Assembly (NCBI RefSeq): GCF_001411555.2 | Contig: NC_049905.1 | Location: forward strand, 1,178,001-1,242,000 | DNA: 64,000 bases | Direction of reading: 5' to 3' | Source: Juglans regia | Taxonomy: Eukaryota > Streptophyta > Magnoliopsida > Fagales > Juglandaceae | Position numbers and translations under genes: made by a program | Notes under the pieces: generated by a model | Told to the model about the DNA's origin: nothing | What the model saw: the letters and a program-made list of their open reading frames with translations, nothing else | The model's database searches: none | Shown: one piece after another, positions 1 to 12,480 of the stretch | How the letters are laid out: the number at the start of each line of letters is the position of its first letter | Numbering within the stretch: position 1 is the stretch's first letter

Positions 1-205
1 ACATCCACTTTGGTGCGGAAGTAGACCATTTTCGACAACAACGCACTTTGTCCATCGGCCGCATCAATGAAACATCGACATAAACTCTTAATATTAATTT
101 TAACCAATTTGCACACCCTTATGTTCTCATAACTTAATAAAACATTTGTACGAGATCTAGTGTTGGCTAAAAAAACTATAACTTCAATTGCCATATTTTA
201 TTTTG

Positions 206-379
206 AGTAATTCTACATACAACTGTGAAGTGCATAACCGCCACGTAATCGTTTTGAAAAAGAGTGGGGTCCACTATTAAAAAATTAATTTTTTTCATGT
301 AGGTCTCATATTTTATTCATTTTTTTCAAAGCGATTACGCGGCAGTTATGCAATTCACGATTGTAAGTATATTTTCTCT
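206..379. mobile_element. Foldback MITE, family 1, copy A
   Basis: A short non-coding element with near-palindromic ends. The left end carries gtgaagtgcataaccgcc and cgttttgaaaaag; the right end carries the same words inverted (tttttcaaagcgattacg, then gcaattcacgattgt). The terminal inverted repeats are roughly 45 bp around a 70-bp AT-rich centre. Near-identical copies occur at 25346-25519 and, more diverged, at 16496-16660. The conserved outer edge reads gagtaat...tacatac. Assignment to a DNA-transposon superfamily is not possible from the sequence. Confidence 0.75.
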
Positions 380-1854
380 TTTACTTGTTCACTAAACTCT
401 TATGAATGTATGATCTATGTTAACGATATACTTTTTTAGTTGCTACTTTAGGAACAAGTTCTAATTAGTTTAAATATTTACTTTCCTATCCTATCTAATT
501 GAGAAATGCTTGGGATCTCGAAAATGGGTTTTGAAGATTTCTTTCGAATTTTTTTTATTATTTTTATTATTTTATTATTTTTACTTAATGATTAAAGAAA
601 TATTTTTTTTAATGATGTTGTGAATTTTTTATTTTTTTAAAAAATATTTATGATGATTAAAAAAATACACAAAAATAAAATAAAATGAAAAATGAAAAAA
701 TAAAATAAACCATTCGGGACATCTTTGTTTTCGATGAGTGTAGCAACACTCTATTTAATTTGTCCAGTTTCTGCAACCACATATTTATTAGTATCTTATT
801 GAATATGAATTAATACTTGCTGATATCAACATTTCAGTTTCTATCTATTAAACAGTATCAATTGATTTTACATCGTTTTTCAATTCTATTATTCATTGTA
901 GAGTGACAGATAACCCAATAGGGTCCTTTATCTTCTCACAGCTGCAAGTTTATCCTCTACCATTGCCCACATTTCATGTAATAATCATATTTCTCAATAT
1001 ATTTTTTTGTTATTATATTTTGGTTTTACATCAAATTTTCTATTTATATTTTCTTCAAAGTGGGCAAATTTCAATTCCTCTTAATTGATCCCTTACAAAA
1101 TGATCAATTCCGCCACAAGCCATGCAGTATTTTGAACTAATCTTTTTGTTAAACTTGCATTAAACAAATTTAGCAAAATGATCAATCGGCAAAATTTGTA
1201 TTAAACTATGATATATTTTGAACTAATCTATTTAATTATTTTCTAATCTTTTCAAAGATGAAATTATTATACTTTACTAACCAATCATTATCCAAAGATA
1301 TTTGCTAAAATTTATTTATTTTTATACATTAAATTATTCATTAATCAAATTTTTTTTTTTTTTTTATACAAAACCATATAATTTCTGTTAAGAAAGTTTT
1401 CACCCAACTAGGCAAACTAGTCTCCTAATATATAGCACATGTGTATATACTATTAGGTATTTGTTATTTTAATGACAAGAGTACTTTGTTTTTACAAAAG
1501 ATTTTTTTTTTCTATAATATCTTATCCTTTTATCAATCTTTTTTTTTAAATAAAAAATAAAAAGCAATTAATATACCCCCATCTAATGTCATTTTCTTTC
1601 TCTTAAAGACTTCAACTCTCCGAAGAAATCCTATTGATTCATAGTTTTTCTTCATCACACTTCTACTTAGGAGGAGGTTGAGCTTTAAGAAAAAGCAAAT
1701 GATCTTATCAATTTGTCTAAGTTTTAAGTTTTCTCTAATAACTTCGTTGGCTTAAAAAATGGTCATAGATGATGATATCATGAACTTTTTGCCATGAAAT
1801 TAGTTATTTATACTATATCTAGTCATTGCATCAATATTAAATTGATCTCAACTC

Positions 1855-2050
1855 ATTTAGCTCTCTCGTTTGTTTTTACAATTTATCTCATCTCATCATT
1901 ATAATTTTTTTAAATTCTCATACAAAATAAAATAAATAATTTAACTTTTTCATATTTCAAAACAAAATAATATTAAAAAAATTATTCTAATAATATTTTA
2001 TTCAACTTTTAATTTTAATCTCAATTTATCTCATCTTATTTGTAAAAATG
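1855..2050. mobile_element. MITE-like repeat, family 2 (ATGAGATG family), copy 1
   Basis: An AT-rich element of about 190 bp with ends rich in tctcatctcat. Its internal words (aataatttaactttttcat, aataatattttattcaac) recur in the same order in about ten other places in the window. It is AT-rich with ends that pair as an inverted repeat and has no coding capacity. Superfamily unknown. Confidence 0.65.
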
Positions 2051-2465
2051 TTAAAATTATTTTATTTTAATTTTAAATAATATTTTTAAAATTACAAAAT
2101 AATTATAAATATAACAACATTACTGTAATATTATTAACTGTTGTCAGGGCCAAAGCATCAACAACCTGGTATTGTATGCGTGGGAAAATCTGGAGCAGGA
2201 AACATCATCAGTAGTTGATTATGAAACTAACCGCAGAGAAGCAGAACTCCCTTACTGACAGTAAGCTGTAACTTAGATTGGCTGTATTCTTACTGTGTCA
2301 GTGTCTCTGACACAGTAATCGAGAAGAAAACGCTGTGAAAATATTTAGAAATCATTAGGAAAAAAGAAAAGAAAAAAGAAATTCATGTCAAAGCACTAAG
2401 CATTAGAAGAAAGAAAGCAAATAAAAAATAATTAGTCATCGGTAAGTGGAAGATTTCCCCAAAGA

Positions 2466-2473
2466 AGACGTCT
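2466..2473. promoter_or_regulatory. ACGT palindrome (C-box-like) upstream of the TGA gene
   Basis: The palindrome agacgtct holds a GACGTC core, the C-box class that plant bZIP proteins including TGA factors bind. It lies about 100 bp upstream of the likely leader of the TGA gene, so it could be an autoregulatory site. The word is short and may be chance. Confidence 0.3.
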
Positions 2474-2583
2474 TGAGATTGGAATTATCCAAACGTGGCT
2501 GCTCTATTTTCCTCTCTCACTTAACCCAATGATATACAGACCCCAACCATCGTATCATCGTCAAAATCCCAGGTGGGTTTGGT

Positions 2584-2667
2584 TCAAACTTCGCTGTAAT
2601 TCGAGGTAGTACTGATATTTCCTGCTCAAACTTCGCTGTAATTCGAGTGAGTACCGATTTTTCCTGC
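2584..2667 (+). repeat. 42-bp tandem duplication in the TGA leader
   Basis: Two adjacent 42-bp units start at 2584 and 2626. Both begin tcaaacttcgctgtaattcg, and they differ at only a few positions. Each contains a possible 5' splice site at the same place: gag|gtagta in unit 1 and cga|gtgagt in unit 2, the second closer to consensus. The repeat lies where the 5' untranslated exon of the TGA gene is expected, so the duplication would have doubled a leader splice donor. Confidence 0.7.
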
Positions 2668-3282
2668 TCAAATTACTGCGCAACTTAAGAGTGGGATGAT
2701 TTTGATCTTCTTAAGGGTTTTATTTTTTTTATTTTATTTCCGAGGATTTGAGCATTTGGATACTGTTGAGTTGAGCTCAGATTAGTCTTCAAATAGCTGA
2801 AATTGTTCGAGAGCTTTCACAGAAACTTTCCAGGATGAATTGAAAGCAAAATTATCACAGATAACACAAGTCTAAATTTTAAGATTTATGTTTATACTGC
2901 ATAAGTTAATCATTCAAAGCATTTCGAGTACTGGTTTTCATATTCTGCATAAGTTCTTAACCTAAATCTGCTATTCTCCCATATTGTTTCTTGAAACATC
3001 CTATTTCTTTTGAAAAAGGTTTCATTTTAGATCTTCTCTTGAGCATTCGTTTACTTTCCAATTCCTGTTAACCATAGATTTTTGAGGGTGGGCGTCCAGA
3101 TTTCCAAACTTTTTTTGCCATTACTTTGGGGTAACAGGTTTCCCTAACATAAAATATGTTGGGCTTGGCTTGGGTTTAGCTGGCTTGACTGGAAACCATT
3201 TAACGACAATTACTATGATTGTAGGTCGTGGAGTACCATCACCCTAAATTTGCATGTTTTATTGTCTGGTGTGCAATTCTAT

Positions 3283-3850
3283 TTTTTTTTTTTTAATAAT
3301 GAATAAGAGATTTTATTACCAAGAATAGCCTACACATGAAGTATACAAAAGAAATACCTACTACACTCTAGAAGCGGGAAAAAAGACTAGTACAGATTCA
3401 GTACATAATCATCGTCATTCCTTACAAAAATCTTAGCCCACAAGCACAAAGTAGAAAAGAAAAAATTCTCAAGTTCACCGAAAGAACACTCATTGTCTTC
3501 AAAACATCTCCCATTCCTTTCCAGCCAAAGACACCACATCAAACACAAAGGAATCATATTCCATCTGGCAGCTACAAATTTCCTTCCCTCAAAACCTCAT
3601 TCCATAAAGACTTTGCCACCTCACAATGAAGAAAGAGATGATTTACAGATTCACCATCCTTCTTGCACATGACACACCAACCAGCAATACGCAAACCACG
3701 TTTTCTAAGGTTATCTGTGGTCAAAACTTTCCCTAGAGCAACCACCCAACTGAAAGTAAAAAGGAAAACTCTTTTGATTGACCAATCCTTGCTTTCTTTC
3801 AAAAATCTTCTTTCCATTTGTGTAGTTAGATCAAAAGGATTTCTCTAGGG
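3283..3850 (-). mobile_element. 5'-truncated LINE fragment (zf-RVT end)
   Basis: The minus strand encodes the reverse-transcriptase-associated zinc finger of plant LINEs: residues such as GKVLTTDNLRKRG, then WCVMCKKDGESVNHLFLHC, at about 3600-3745. This closely matches the zinc-finger ends of the LINEs at 18-20 kb and 44.5-49.3 kb. The T-run at 3281-3294 is the poly(A) tail in minus orientation, which fixes the 3' end. Only the last roughly 550 bp remain, with no RT palm. It sits antisense in the 5' region of the TGA gene. No convincing target-site duplication was found. Confidence 0.8.
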
Positions 3851-3925
3851 TTCTAGTTCTGGAGGGATTTTGAGATTATAGCATCTCGAGATGACATTAG
3901 TACAGCATTTTGGGGTACAACTTGG

Positions 3926-6900
3926 GTGGCTATAATTTGGAGAATAATTTTCAGTTGCACAAAGGGAAATTCAATACATTCTTCTCGCATTTCTGATTTT
4001 GGGGGGATTGATCAATCAGTTGGATTTCACTTGGAGGATGCTGCTGACCTGACTGGAAGTAAGTATTTAGTAACCAAACTCCAATGTTTAGGAGCAAGCA
4101 TACTTGGTTGTATCATTTCATCTGCAACACCATGACAACTGTTCTGTATGTGGTGGTTCTTAGTGGCACTTTTTTTCTTCAGATACCTTATCTAAAATAT
4201 CAAGTATAACTGTAGATACCATGTCTGATAGCTCAATTACAACTTAAGATATCTTATTTAAATCACTTGACGGGCATTTATGTGTAGGAGGAATGATGAA
4301 CCTAAACCCTATCAATCAATATACTGCTTGTAACTAAGAAAAAAATATCCTAAGATATACTAGTTGCAACTAATATAGGGCTGGTTAACGTTTCGCATAG
4401 CCATGAGCATTCCTAGAGTAGATTTGATTGTATTTCAAATTTTCCCTTATTCCGATTGAGTACAATTAAAATTATCAATCAGTTTCTCCCTCCCTCCCTC
4501 CCTCTCTCATTCTTCTGAGAAGGAACCTTGCATGATGTGTTAATACAGATACCGTGATTCGTTCGACAAGAGTAAGTGGGCAAGCAGTTGCATCCTATGC
4601 CCTTCATATTGGCACTTCCGATAAGGCGAGATATTTTATCCCTTAAAGTTGAAAACTTTCTCATTTGGTGATTTAGATCACTTGTAGTAGTTTTTTTTTT
4701 TTTTTATGTATTCTATCTATGTGTTTTTCTTTTGGCCAAAGCAGTCACCAAGTTCACTTGATATAAATCCATTTGCTTTCCAAGTGGAGCATCAGAGGTT
4801 GCCATTAGAAAAGGGTCAACCATCAAATCAGGTTTCTATATCAAGCGGTCATCTAGAGAACAGGGAAGAGCCTGCAATGGCTGATGCAAGTCCCGGGACT
4901 GATATCTCAACAGATGTGGATACAGATGACAAGAATCAGAGGGTGATGTTTTGTTCACCTCCTCTCTTGATATGTTATTCTTTACCTTTTCACTTTGAAA
5001 AATTTCACTGCATTATCTTATACATTCTGCATAGGGCTCTAATTGGCTGGTACCAAATATTAAGGATCATGTTTCGCAAGTGTTTATGGTTCCCAGTTTA
5101 GATACTTCTTTGTGCTCCTGTTTCACGAACAGAAGTATTCTTCTTTTGAAATTATTGGAAAATCCGGCAGATGATAATCAATATTGGTGGCATTTTGACT
5201 ATTAATTTCTCATTTTCTGCAGTTTGATGGCCAATCTCTTGGTAATGTAGCTTCTGATTCCAGTGACAGATCAAAGGATAAATCAGATCAGAAGGTCATA
5301 TGAATTAAATTATGTACATGGATTATATATGTGCCGTTTCACGCAGGGATTCATGATCTTTTGATTGATTACACTTTACAGACTCTCCGCAGGCTTGCTC
5401 AAAATCGGGAGGCTGCAAGAAAAAGCCGATTGAGGAAAAAAGTATGGGATTATATACAGTGTTGTTGTACTGCTTTTTTTGGGCAGTTAATTTCCAGCAT
5501 GTAATTTCATTAGTTCCAAGCTTTATAAAGACCTAGTTCATTTACATCATTGTGAAATCTCTTCTTCACAAAACAATCACGCTGTTTCTCAGTTTTTTTC
5601 CTATCAGATTGCAGTTTATTCCTGGAATTTGGGCTTCTTAATATTCATTGATGCACATGCATGCTCGCGTGTACACACGCACACACGTTATATGATCTCA
5701 AACTCTAATGCATTGCATTTGGGAAATCCTATTCATCTCAAGTCTGTAAGGAGAGACAAATATAACCTTCATTTATAGTAAGTAATGTTTTGTTACTTGC
5801 AACTTGGAAGTAGCCTTTATGTGCAACATGCTTGCAAGTTTTTTAAGATTGTTTTTTTTTTTTTATAAGTAAAAATATTATATATATCAATAGGAGTAAT
5901 CAAGTACACTGGACGTATACAAGAAAACACCTAGCCCATACTAGAGAGCTCCTAAAGACCCAAAAAGCTCGTGAAAAACTACCCAAAATACACCAAGCCT
6001 GAATTGGAATAAAAACACACATCCCCAACCCCAACCCCTTGTTTCCCGTAAGACTAATACTCCACCCGGAACTCCGTCTATTAGAATGTCTTCATGATGC
6101 CCTCCCTTTAGTCTTCCCTCGACCCCTTTTTTATGATTGTTACCTCTACCACCTAAACGTAAATCATGTTCCTACCATTTTTCCATGAAGCACAATTATT
6201 GCATATATCAACTAGTTTCTATGAGTGCCCTTCATTAAATTGCATCCATCTTGGTGCAGGCATATGTCCAACAGCTGGAGAGTAGTCGTTTGAAGCTGAC
6301 CCAACTAGAGCAGGAGCTTCAACGAGCAAGACAGCAGGTTAGTCTGGGTTATCTTTTTTCATGATCAGATTGCCTAGTTTTGGCTTTATTTTGTGGTGAT
6401 TAATCTCCTTGATAGATGTGGATAGCTTCTGTATCTGTTCATTTCTTTTTGATAACTTTTCGGCCCCACCTTTGGATTAGTTGGTAAAGGGGTAGGTTGG
6501 GTTGTGGTCAGTCTTAGGTTCGCCTTACCAACCAAACAAGAAAAAAAGACTTACATTTTCTCTTCTTTTTTTCTCTCCTGTAGGGAATTTTCATATCAAG
6601 CTCGGGAGACCAAGCCCATTCAATGAGTGGAAATGGTATTCCTTTCTTCAACTTGATTATTCCCCCTCATGCGTGGTTCTGTTTACACATTTTTCATTGG
6701 AACTAAGTTAGATTGGTTCGTGATGGTTGTGTGAGAGTCCCCAGTTTGTTGGAACAACAAATTCAGGAACTTAGCTATCTTGTATAATGATACTAAAACT
6801 TGGAATGACATTAAGCCGATGACTTTTCTTTTTATTCATATATTTGACAATTTTTATGTTAGTTGATGTATTCTGTGAATGCACTTAAAATAGAACTATC

Positions 6901-9486
6901 TTTTCAGTATGTGTGGGATAAGAGTCATTTGTTGCAAATTTTCATTGAAGTTTGTTAGATTTATTCGTGTGCTTAGTTGAGAAAAAAATACTGGTATAGT
7001 CCTTGCTTTCCTCTTTGTTTTAGAGGTAATGTACTTCTTGTGCCATTTTTTCCCCACTTAGAGTCTGTGCAAGCTCCCACCCACTAAAACAATGAAGCAT
7101 TGCTTTTTGTGTTTGTTGGCTTCTCTAGTGTATCACGTTTGGATGTGTATGTGCGATGGAGAGGTAGTAGGCAACTGTTGGTCATGAAATTGTGGTGATT
7201 ATGGTCAATGTAGTTGTGATGATGGTGCTGGCTGCGACATTGCAACTTGCAAGTATGAGATTGCGTTATGGCAATGTTGGAAATTCTTGGGCTCATAAAT
7301 ACAGAGAAAATTGGGGGAGGCATAAGGAGAGGGGAGGGGGAATTAGCACCCCTGAAATCTTTTAAATTGTTGGCAATTTCATTTAGCTCTCCTCCATTGC
7401 TTTCATTAGTCTCTAATTAGTCTATGTAAAAATTCCTTCTTGGGTGATTAATTTTGTTATGCATAACCATTGCCACCTTTTGCATTGTCAAAATATGGAT
7501 TTTAAACCAGATATGTCTATGTGCACATTTGCAGTCAGAGCCTATGATGTAGTGTATCTGTCTTCGAATATGATCCCCTTTCTCTTGGTTAAGTTTCATC
7601 ATGTGAACGAGATTATCAAGTTAGCTGTGTCCTTTTACAGGGGCAATGGCATTTGATGTAGAATATGGGCGGTGGCTGGAAGAGCAAAATCGGCAAATTA
7701 ATGAACTGAGATCAGCAGTCAATTCTCATGCAAGTGATACGGAGCTACGAATTATTGTTGATAATATCTTGGCACACTACGATGAGATTTTTAGGCAGAA
7801 GGGCATCGCAGCTAAGGCTGATGTTTTCCATTTGTTGTCTGGCATGTGGAAAACACCTGCTGAGAGGTGTTTCTTGTGGCTTGGTGGGGTCCGATCTTCT
7901 GAGCTCTTGAAGGTGAGGTTATTTTGATGTTTTGATGGTTTTCATTAGGGTTAGTTCTGGAACATTTACTAGAATTGGAGAAGTCAATATGGTAATTGTA
8001 ATCTTACCCCGGAAAAGGGAATGGTAAAAACCTTAGCGTATATTCATTTACGCTCCTCACAATTATTATAATTCAACTGCTCTATCTGTTATGATCTTCT
8101 CACAATTATAGTGTAAGTTTTATGTCAACCAATTAGTTATGCATTTCTTGGATTCAGTTTGGTTGTTTACAGAATTCTGCCTCTTTAACCATTGATACTT
8201 TTTGCCAAATAAGAAAAAAAAATTGATGCTACAGTTATATGTAGGCCTGAAACTGCACGTAATGGCTTAAGATTTTTTATATCGAATGTGTTCATCTTTT
8301 ATACGGCCATAATTTAAGCTTTTAAGCATTATCAAGAGTGTTGGCTCAGTCTTGATATCTTTAGTTTTTCAGATATTCACTTTATTATCTTTGGTGTATT
8401 TTCCAAAATAGGGGCTTTATTCATGTTGTTTGTCACTTTATTTGTATATATTTCATGAGAAATTCTACAAGGAAGCCTTACACCACACACCTCCACCTAC
8501 CAACATGTGATTTTTCATTTTTTCCCTTATATATTAATGCTTAAATATGTGTGTGTTTAAATAGAAGGACAAAAATGACAAATCACATGGAGGTGTGTGG
8601 TGTAAGGCTTCCTTGTAGAATAACTCATATTTCATGGATGTTTTGTTGTGTCTCACCTCCAAACCACTTAAGCTTTGCCCCCCCCTAACATAATTGAAAT
8701 TACTGATTTTGGTTGCAGCTTCTTCTGAATCAATTGGAGCCTCTAACAGAGCAGCAACTAGTAGGCATTACCAACTTGCAGCAGTCTTCGCAACAGGCGG
8801 AAGATGCATTATCTCAAGGGATGGAGGCATTGCAACAATCCCTTTCTGAGACACTATCCAGTGGGTCTCTTGGTTCCTCAGGTTCATCTGGGAACGTTGC
8901 AAACTACATGGGACAAATGGCAATGGCCATGGGGAAGCTAGGGACCCTTGAGGGGTTCATTCGCCAGGTATTTTCTGCTTCTTCTTTTTGTTTTCGTTCT
9001 CTCCCTTCTTACCTACTGCTTAAACTCAAAATTCTGTCATGACCGAATCTTGTAAGTTCTTTTCTGTGCTACAGTTTTGGCTGTCATTGCCTAGAAACCA
9101 ATTAGTTTTTTTTGTACGTACTTCACTCCAAAAACTGGACGTGGGAATGTTAGAAATTAGAGCAGTTAGAAGTTTTTCAAATTTCAAATTTCTGTTTATT
9201 CATGTTTTTCGTAGGAAAAATACCTATCTTCTCTTATATTTTTGGTGAAGTTTGAAGTTCTACATATATTTATTGTTGTCCAACCTTTTCATGTATTTTC
9301 TTTTCTTCCTTTTTCTCTTGGGTGAGTTATTGTCAACAGGCTGACAATCTCCGGCAACAAACGCTGCAACAAATGCACCGGATATTGACAACACGCCAAT
9401 CAGCCCGTGCTCTCCTTGCAATACATGACTATTTCTCCCGGCTACGTGCTCTTAGTTCCCTCTGGCTTGCCCGCCCAAGAGAGTGA
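3926..9486 (+). CDS. TGA6: bZIP transcription factor, TGA2/TGA6 clade
   Basis: Binds TGACG (as-1-type) elements in the nucleus; clade II TGA factors act with NPR1 in salicylate and detoxification responses. Exons: 3926-4058, 4549-4625, 4745-4942, 5223-5294, 5382-5441, 6260-6337, 6584-6635, 7641-7912, 8719-8967 and 9340-9486. All phases close, giving about 445 residues. The basic region is NREAARKSRLRKKAYVQQLE, followed by the leucine zipper; the DOG1-type domain runs from RWLEEQNRQINELRSAV to SSLWLARPRE at the C-terminus. The start is uncertain. A TGA6-length form (331 aa) would start at 4877 (MADASPGTD). The longer form resembles tobacco TGA2.1, and its first exon has an acceptor at about 3952, so another upstream exon may exist. 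Intron 2 appears to use a GC donor. TGA2 is an equally good name. Confidence 0.93.
5852..6130 (-). mobile_element. LINE-like 3' tail, antisense, in a TGA intron
   Basis: A T-run followed by ataagtaaaaatattatata, read on the minus strand, is an AT-rich 3' end (…tttttacttat then poly(A)). It resembles the tails of the LINEs at 20 kb and 49.3 kb but is from a different subfamily. About 270 bp of GC-richer sequence follows, with no frame long enough to recognise. Similar words flank it (aagattgtt before, atgattgtt after), a possible imperfect target-site duplication. It lies in the intron between 5441 and 6260. Confidence 0.5.
6463..6550 (+). mobile_element. Possible SINE fragment
   Basis: A good Pol III A-box match, tggtaaagggg, is followed about 36 nt later by a weak B-box (ggttcgcctta) and then an A-rich stretch. 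It is shorter and less convincing than the SINEs at 33.7 kb and 53.7 kb. It lies just upstream of the TGA exon at 6584. Confidence 0.3.
8461..8622. mobile_element. Foldback MITE in a TGA intron
   Basis: The terminal inverted repeats are nearly perfect. The left end runs aattctacaaggaagcctta then caccacacacctcca; the right end is its reverse complement (tggaggtgtgtggtg then taaggcttccttgtagaat). The arms are about 35 bp and the loop about 90 bp, with no coding capacity. If transcribed in the TGA pre-mRNA it would form a stable hairpin. Confidence 0.8.
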
Positions 9487-12480
9487 ACACCTTCTGCTTC
9501 ACCAACGCTGACTGGTAAAATTATGGATCCTGAAAAATGAAAAAAAAAAGAGAAAAATCTCACTACAATTGACTCTCTGATCCAGTACTGGGGATATACT
9601 CGGCCATCATTACAGTTTTTCTTTTCTAGAATTTTCCTGTGTTGTAGTCTTAGAACTCCTGCCTATCATTGATATTAGTGTTCCGTTGTCCATCATGTTC
9701 ACAATCATATCATCTAGAAATGGTATGGTCGGATCGGATGAGCTGCATGTATCTTGTTTGTTGTCAATAATAATGTTATTGTTTAATTCCATGTAACCGA
9801 GCATTTTCAAATGAGTATGAAGTAGTCTTGAGCCATGACCAGTTTGACTGCTTTCTATTGATGAGACTCAATTTGGTTTCAATAAAATTGGGATATTCGT
9901 GTTTCTGTTATAATTCTTTGTAATCATTGAATCTAAATTACAATGACTTTGAGTTGTTGTGCCAAAATAGTGTTTTAAGAATGAGAAATGCTATAATCAT
10001 AAAATTTATAAAATAATATGACTTATGTTAGATCTATTTTATAATTTAATGTATTATATTAAATTACGTTAATTTATAAATTTATTTTTATAATATCTCT
10101 TCGTGATTAAATATTTCTCCTCCAGAATTCGAGTGTAATGACAAACAATGAGCTCTGTAGGTGGATGGCTGAATTTCAGCCTCCATTTTTCATATGCAAC
10201 GTGTAGGAAAGTAGGAGCTTTGGCTACTACTTTATTTGTGGAGCCCACATCCAATGGGAAAGGAAGCGCATTTGTTGAAGAGTAAAGATTCAGAAGTAGT
10301 TGCCCTTGTAAAAGTTCTTGAGAAAGTAGGAGATGCCATGGTCCTTGGTGCCCAAGTCCTCCACAAGCCATTGACGATCCACACCATTTAAATAAATTGA
10401 TGTGATTTTTTGAAATTCGTTAAATTTATTTTATAATAAAAATAATTTTATAAATTTACATATTATATTAAATTATATCAATTTATATACTTACTTTTCT
10501 GTAATCTTTTTATATCTCAAGCATTTTTCTTTATTATATATACGAGGTTCACGGGTGAGACTTTTTCAGTTCATAATTCTTACAATGACATCTTACCTAC
10601 TGTGAAGCACTATCTAAATTGTTTAAAACAATCAAAATTATGGACTCCATATGAAAAGATGTGCAAATTATTCAAGCATGCTCCATACCCCACCATCTAG
10701 TCAAGCACAGAATAAATTATTCAGTCAAAGTTATCAACTCTATTACATAAAATATAAAAGGTGGATTACTTTCAACTTCAAGAAAGAAGCTTCAAAATCC
10801 CACTTGGAACTTAATCCGAGGAACAGTCGAACCACCAAAGTTCAGATAATATTTGTTAGAGGTTCATGAAACTTTCAAGCTTGTGGTAAGTACCAATTTG
10901 CTTTTCATATCAAGCCAAGGGCATCTTCTCGAGTGCATAAACCCTGAATGACTCGTGTCTCTGTGCCACGGTGAAACTTCAGATGTTTGGGAAGTCATTC
11001 AGGGACCATTTTAACCAGCGAGGTCCCTATAATTTCTGTGGGCAGTACCTAGATTTCTCAAAACTCAAGGAAAAGATCCATACTCCTAGAACAATACCAC
11101 ATAAGATGTCTCCAACACCATTGATGCCATTTCTCCACAACATGAGAAACTATGGACAGCAAAGTAGTATGTTGGAAAGCGGATTGTTGTATACCCTTAT
11201 AAGGAATGTGGCCCGTCTTCCAAGTATGGGAGAATTTGCCTTCCAACGCCACATTCCATAAGCTAAGCACTTATCAAAGAGGGAAAAAAACACTCTTTGA
11301 GCTTTAAAAAACACCTTGGGTGAAAGAATGCGGATGCTTCAAATGCCTACTAGGAGTAAGGGTTCGAAAACTAACTGAGATTAGTAAGCAGCAATGGACT
11401 CTCGCTAGAATTCTAGGAAGATCTGTTGTAACTTCTTCGACAATGAATAGAATAACATCTGCTTACTCGCAATCCAAGGAGGTCTTTAAGAAGAAGAAAC
11501 GCCAAAATCTACACTTTTATGTTCCAACCAAAGTATAAAGCTTCAAAGGCTAGTTTGGGTAGTAGATGAGAATTCTCCACTACTATTTATTATTTTATTA
11601 TTATTTTTCGCATACTTTTCACTACTATTCAATATTCTATCATTATTATTTCACTATTATTCGTAGAATATCTAAGGTCACCTTACTAAACACAACCTAA
11701 GTATCAAATATAATTACTGAGGCCTTGTACTCGTTCTTGGACTGTGACAAACTGCTGGTGCTGGTTTCTGTTACCACAATTGAAGAGATCTATCATACAA
11801 GAACAGCTGCTGATCATGGGTTTTCATCACCATACCAGTGAGAAGTGATAGCCACCAAATTGGGTTTTACGTTGAACTATGAATGGAAGTTTATGTTATC
11901 TATTCTTTAACTCTTTTATAATTATTTTACAACTTATTTTATAATCAACCGATTTCATTGTACCATTTCATATCATCTCAATTTCACATAAGAACCCTCT
12001 ATTCGAAGTAGAGGTGGAAAATAATTACAAAAAAGTTGCAAATTTATCATTTTCCATAAATTAAACTAAAAAGGCAAAACCATTATTAGACAAAGATGCC
12101 ATGCAGTGGCCATGGAGGGTCAATCCCAAGTGCATGGAGTCAAAAGAATAGTTCATTGGAAAAAAAATGGTTATGTCGGACTTTTATCCAAGCCACTTCA
12201 AGATCCCACTCATGTAGAACCAGCATTGGATAATAGAATAACCCCCACAGAGCCAGAGGACAAAGGACAAAAACATTCTATCTGCACACACAAATAGGAT
12301 TGAGACGTCTATAGCTGAGTGAAGAAAAAACCATTTAGCAGAAACGTGATATTGAGATTGATAACATGTTTTCCATTAATTGAAGGAAATCACTATTGAT
12401 AATGTTCTCACTTGATTTGGAGAATCAGCTCTCTATGGGTTGTGGAGATAATTTATGTTAGGCATGTTTCTCAACTAAGT
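9487..12480. other. Intergenic region between TGA and CYP22
   Basis: No gene is recognised. Two similar AT-rich blocks at about 9990-10105 and 10420-10520 lie in direct orientation (shared words such as tattatattaaatta and tttataaattta) around a less AT-rich 300-bp segment. That segment has a 100-codon minus-strand frame (10069-10371) with no recognisable domain. A second non-repetitive patch at 10900-11290 has overlapping frames on both strands, also unrecognised. The start of the interval holds the 3' untranslated region of TGA, and the end that of CYP22. Confidence 0.55.

Larger units (their letters stand above)
1..2480. other. AT-rich intergenic region upstream of the TGA gene
   Basis: No credible coding frame is seen. 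The stretch is AT-rich, with long A and T runs, and holds two MITE copies listed separately (206-379 and 1855-2050). The 61-codon frame near 903 has no recognisable content and lies in low-complexity DNA. The right end (about 2400-2560) becomes less AT-rich and probably holds the promoter of the TGA factor gene. Confidence 0.6.

Noticed and set aside
4706..5101. 131-codon frame as one exon
   Set aside because: Only 4745-4942 is TGA coding sequence; both ends are intron, shown by the tttggccaaagcag acceptor and agg|gtgatg donor.
10069..10371. 100-codon minus-strand frame as a gene
   Set aside because: It extends into AT-rich repeat DNA at its C-terminus and has no recognisable domain.
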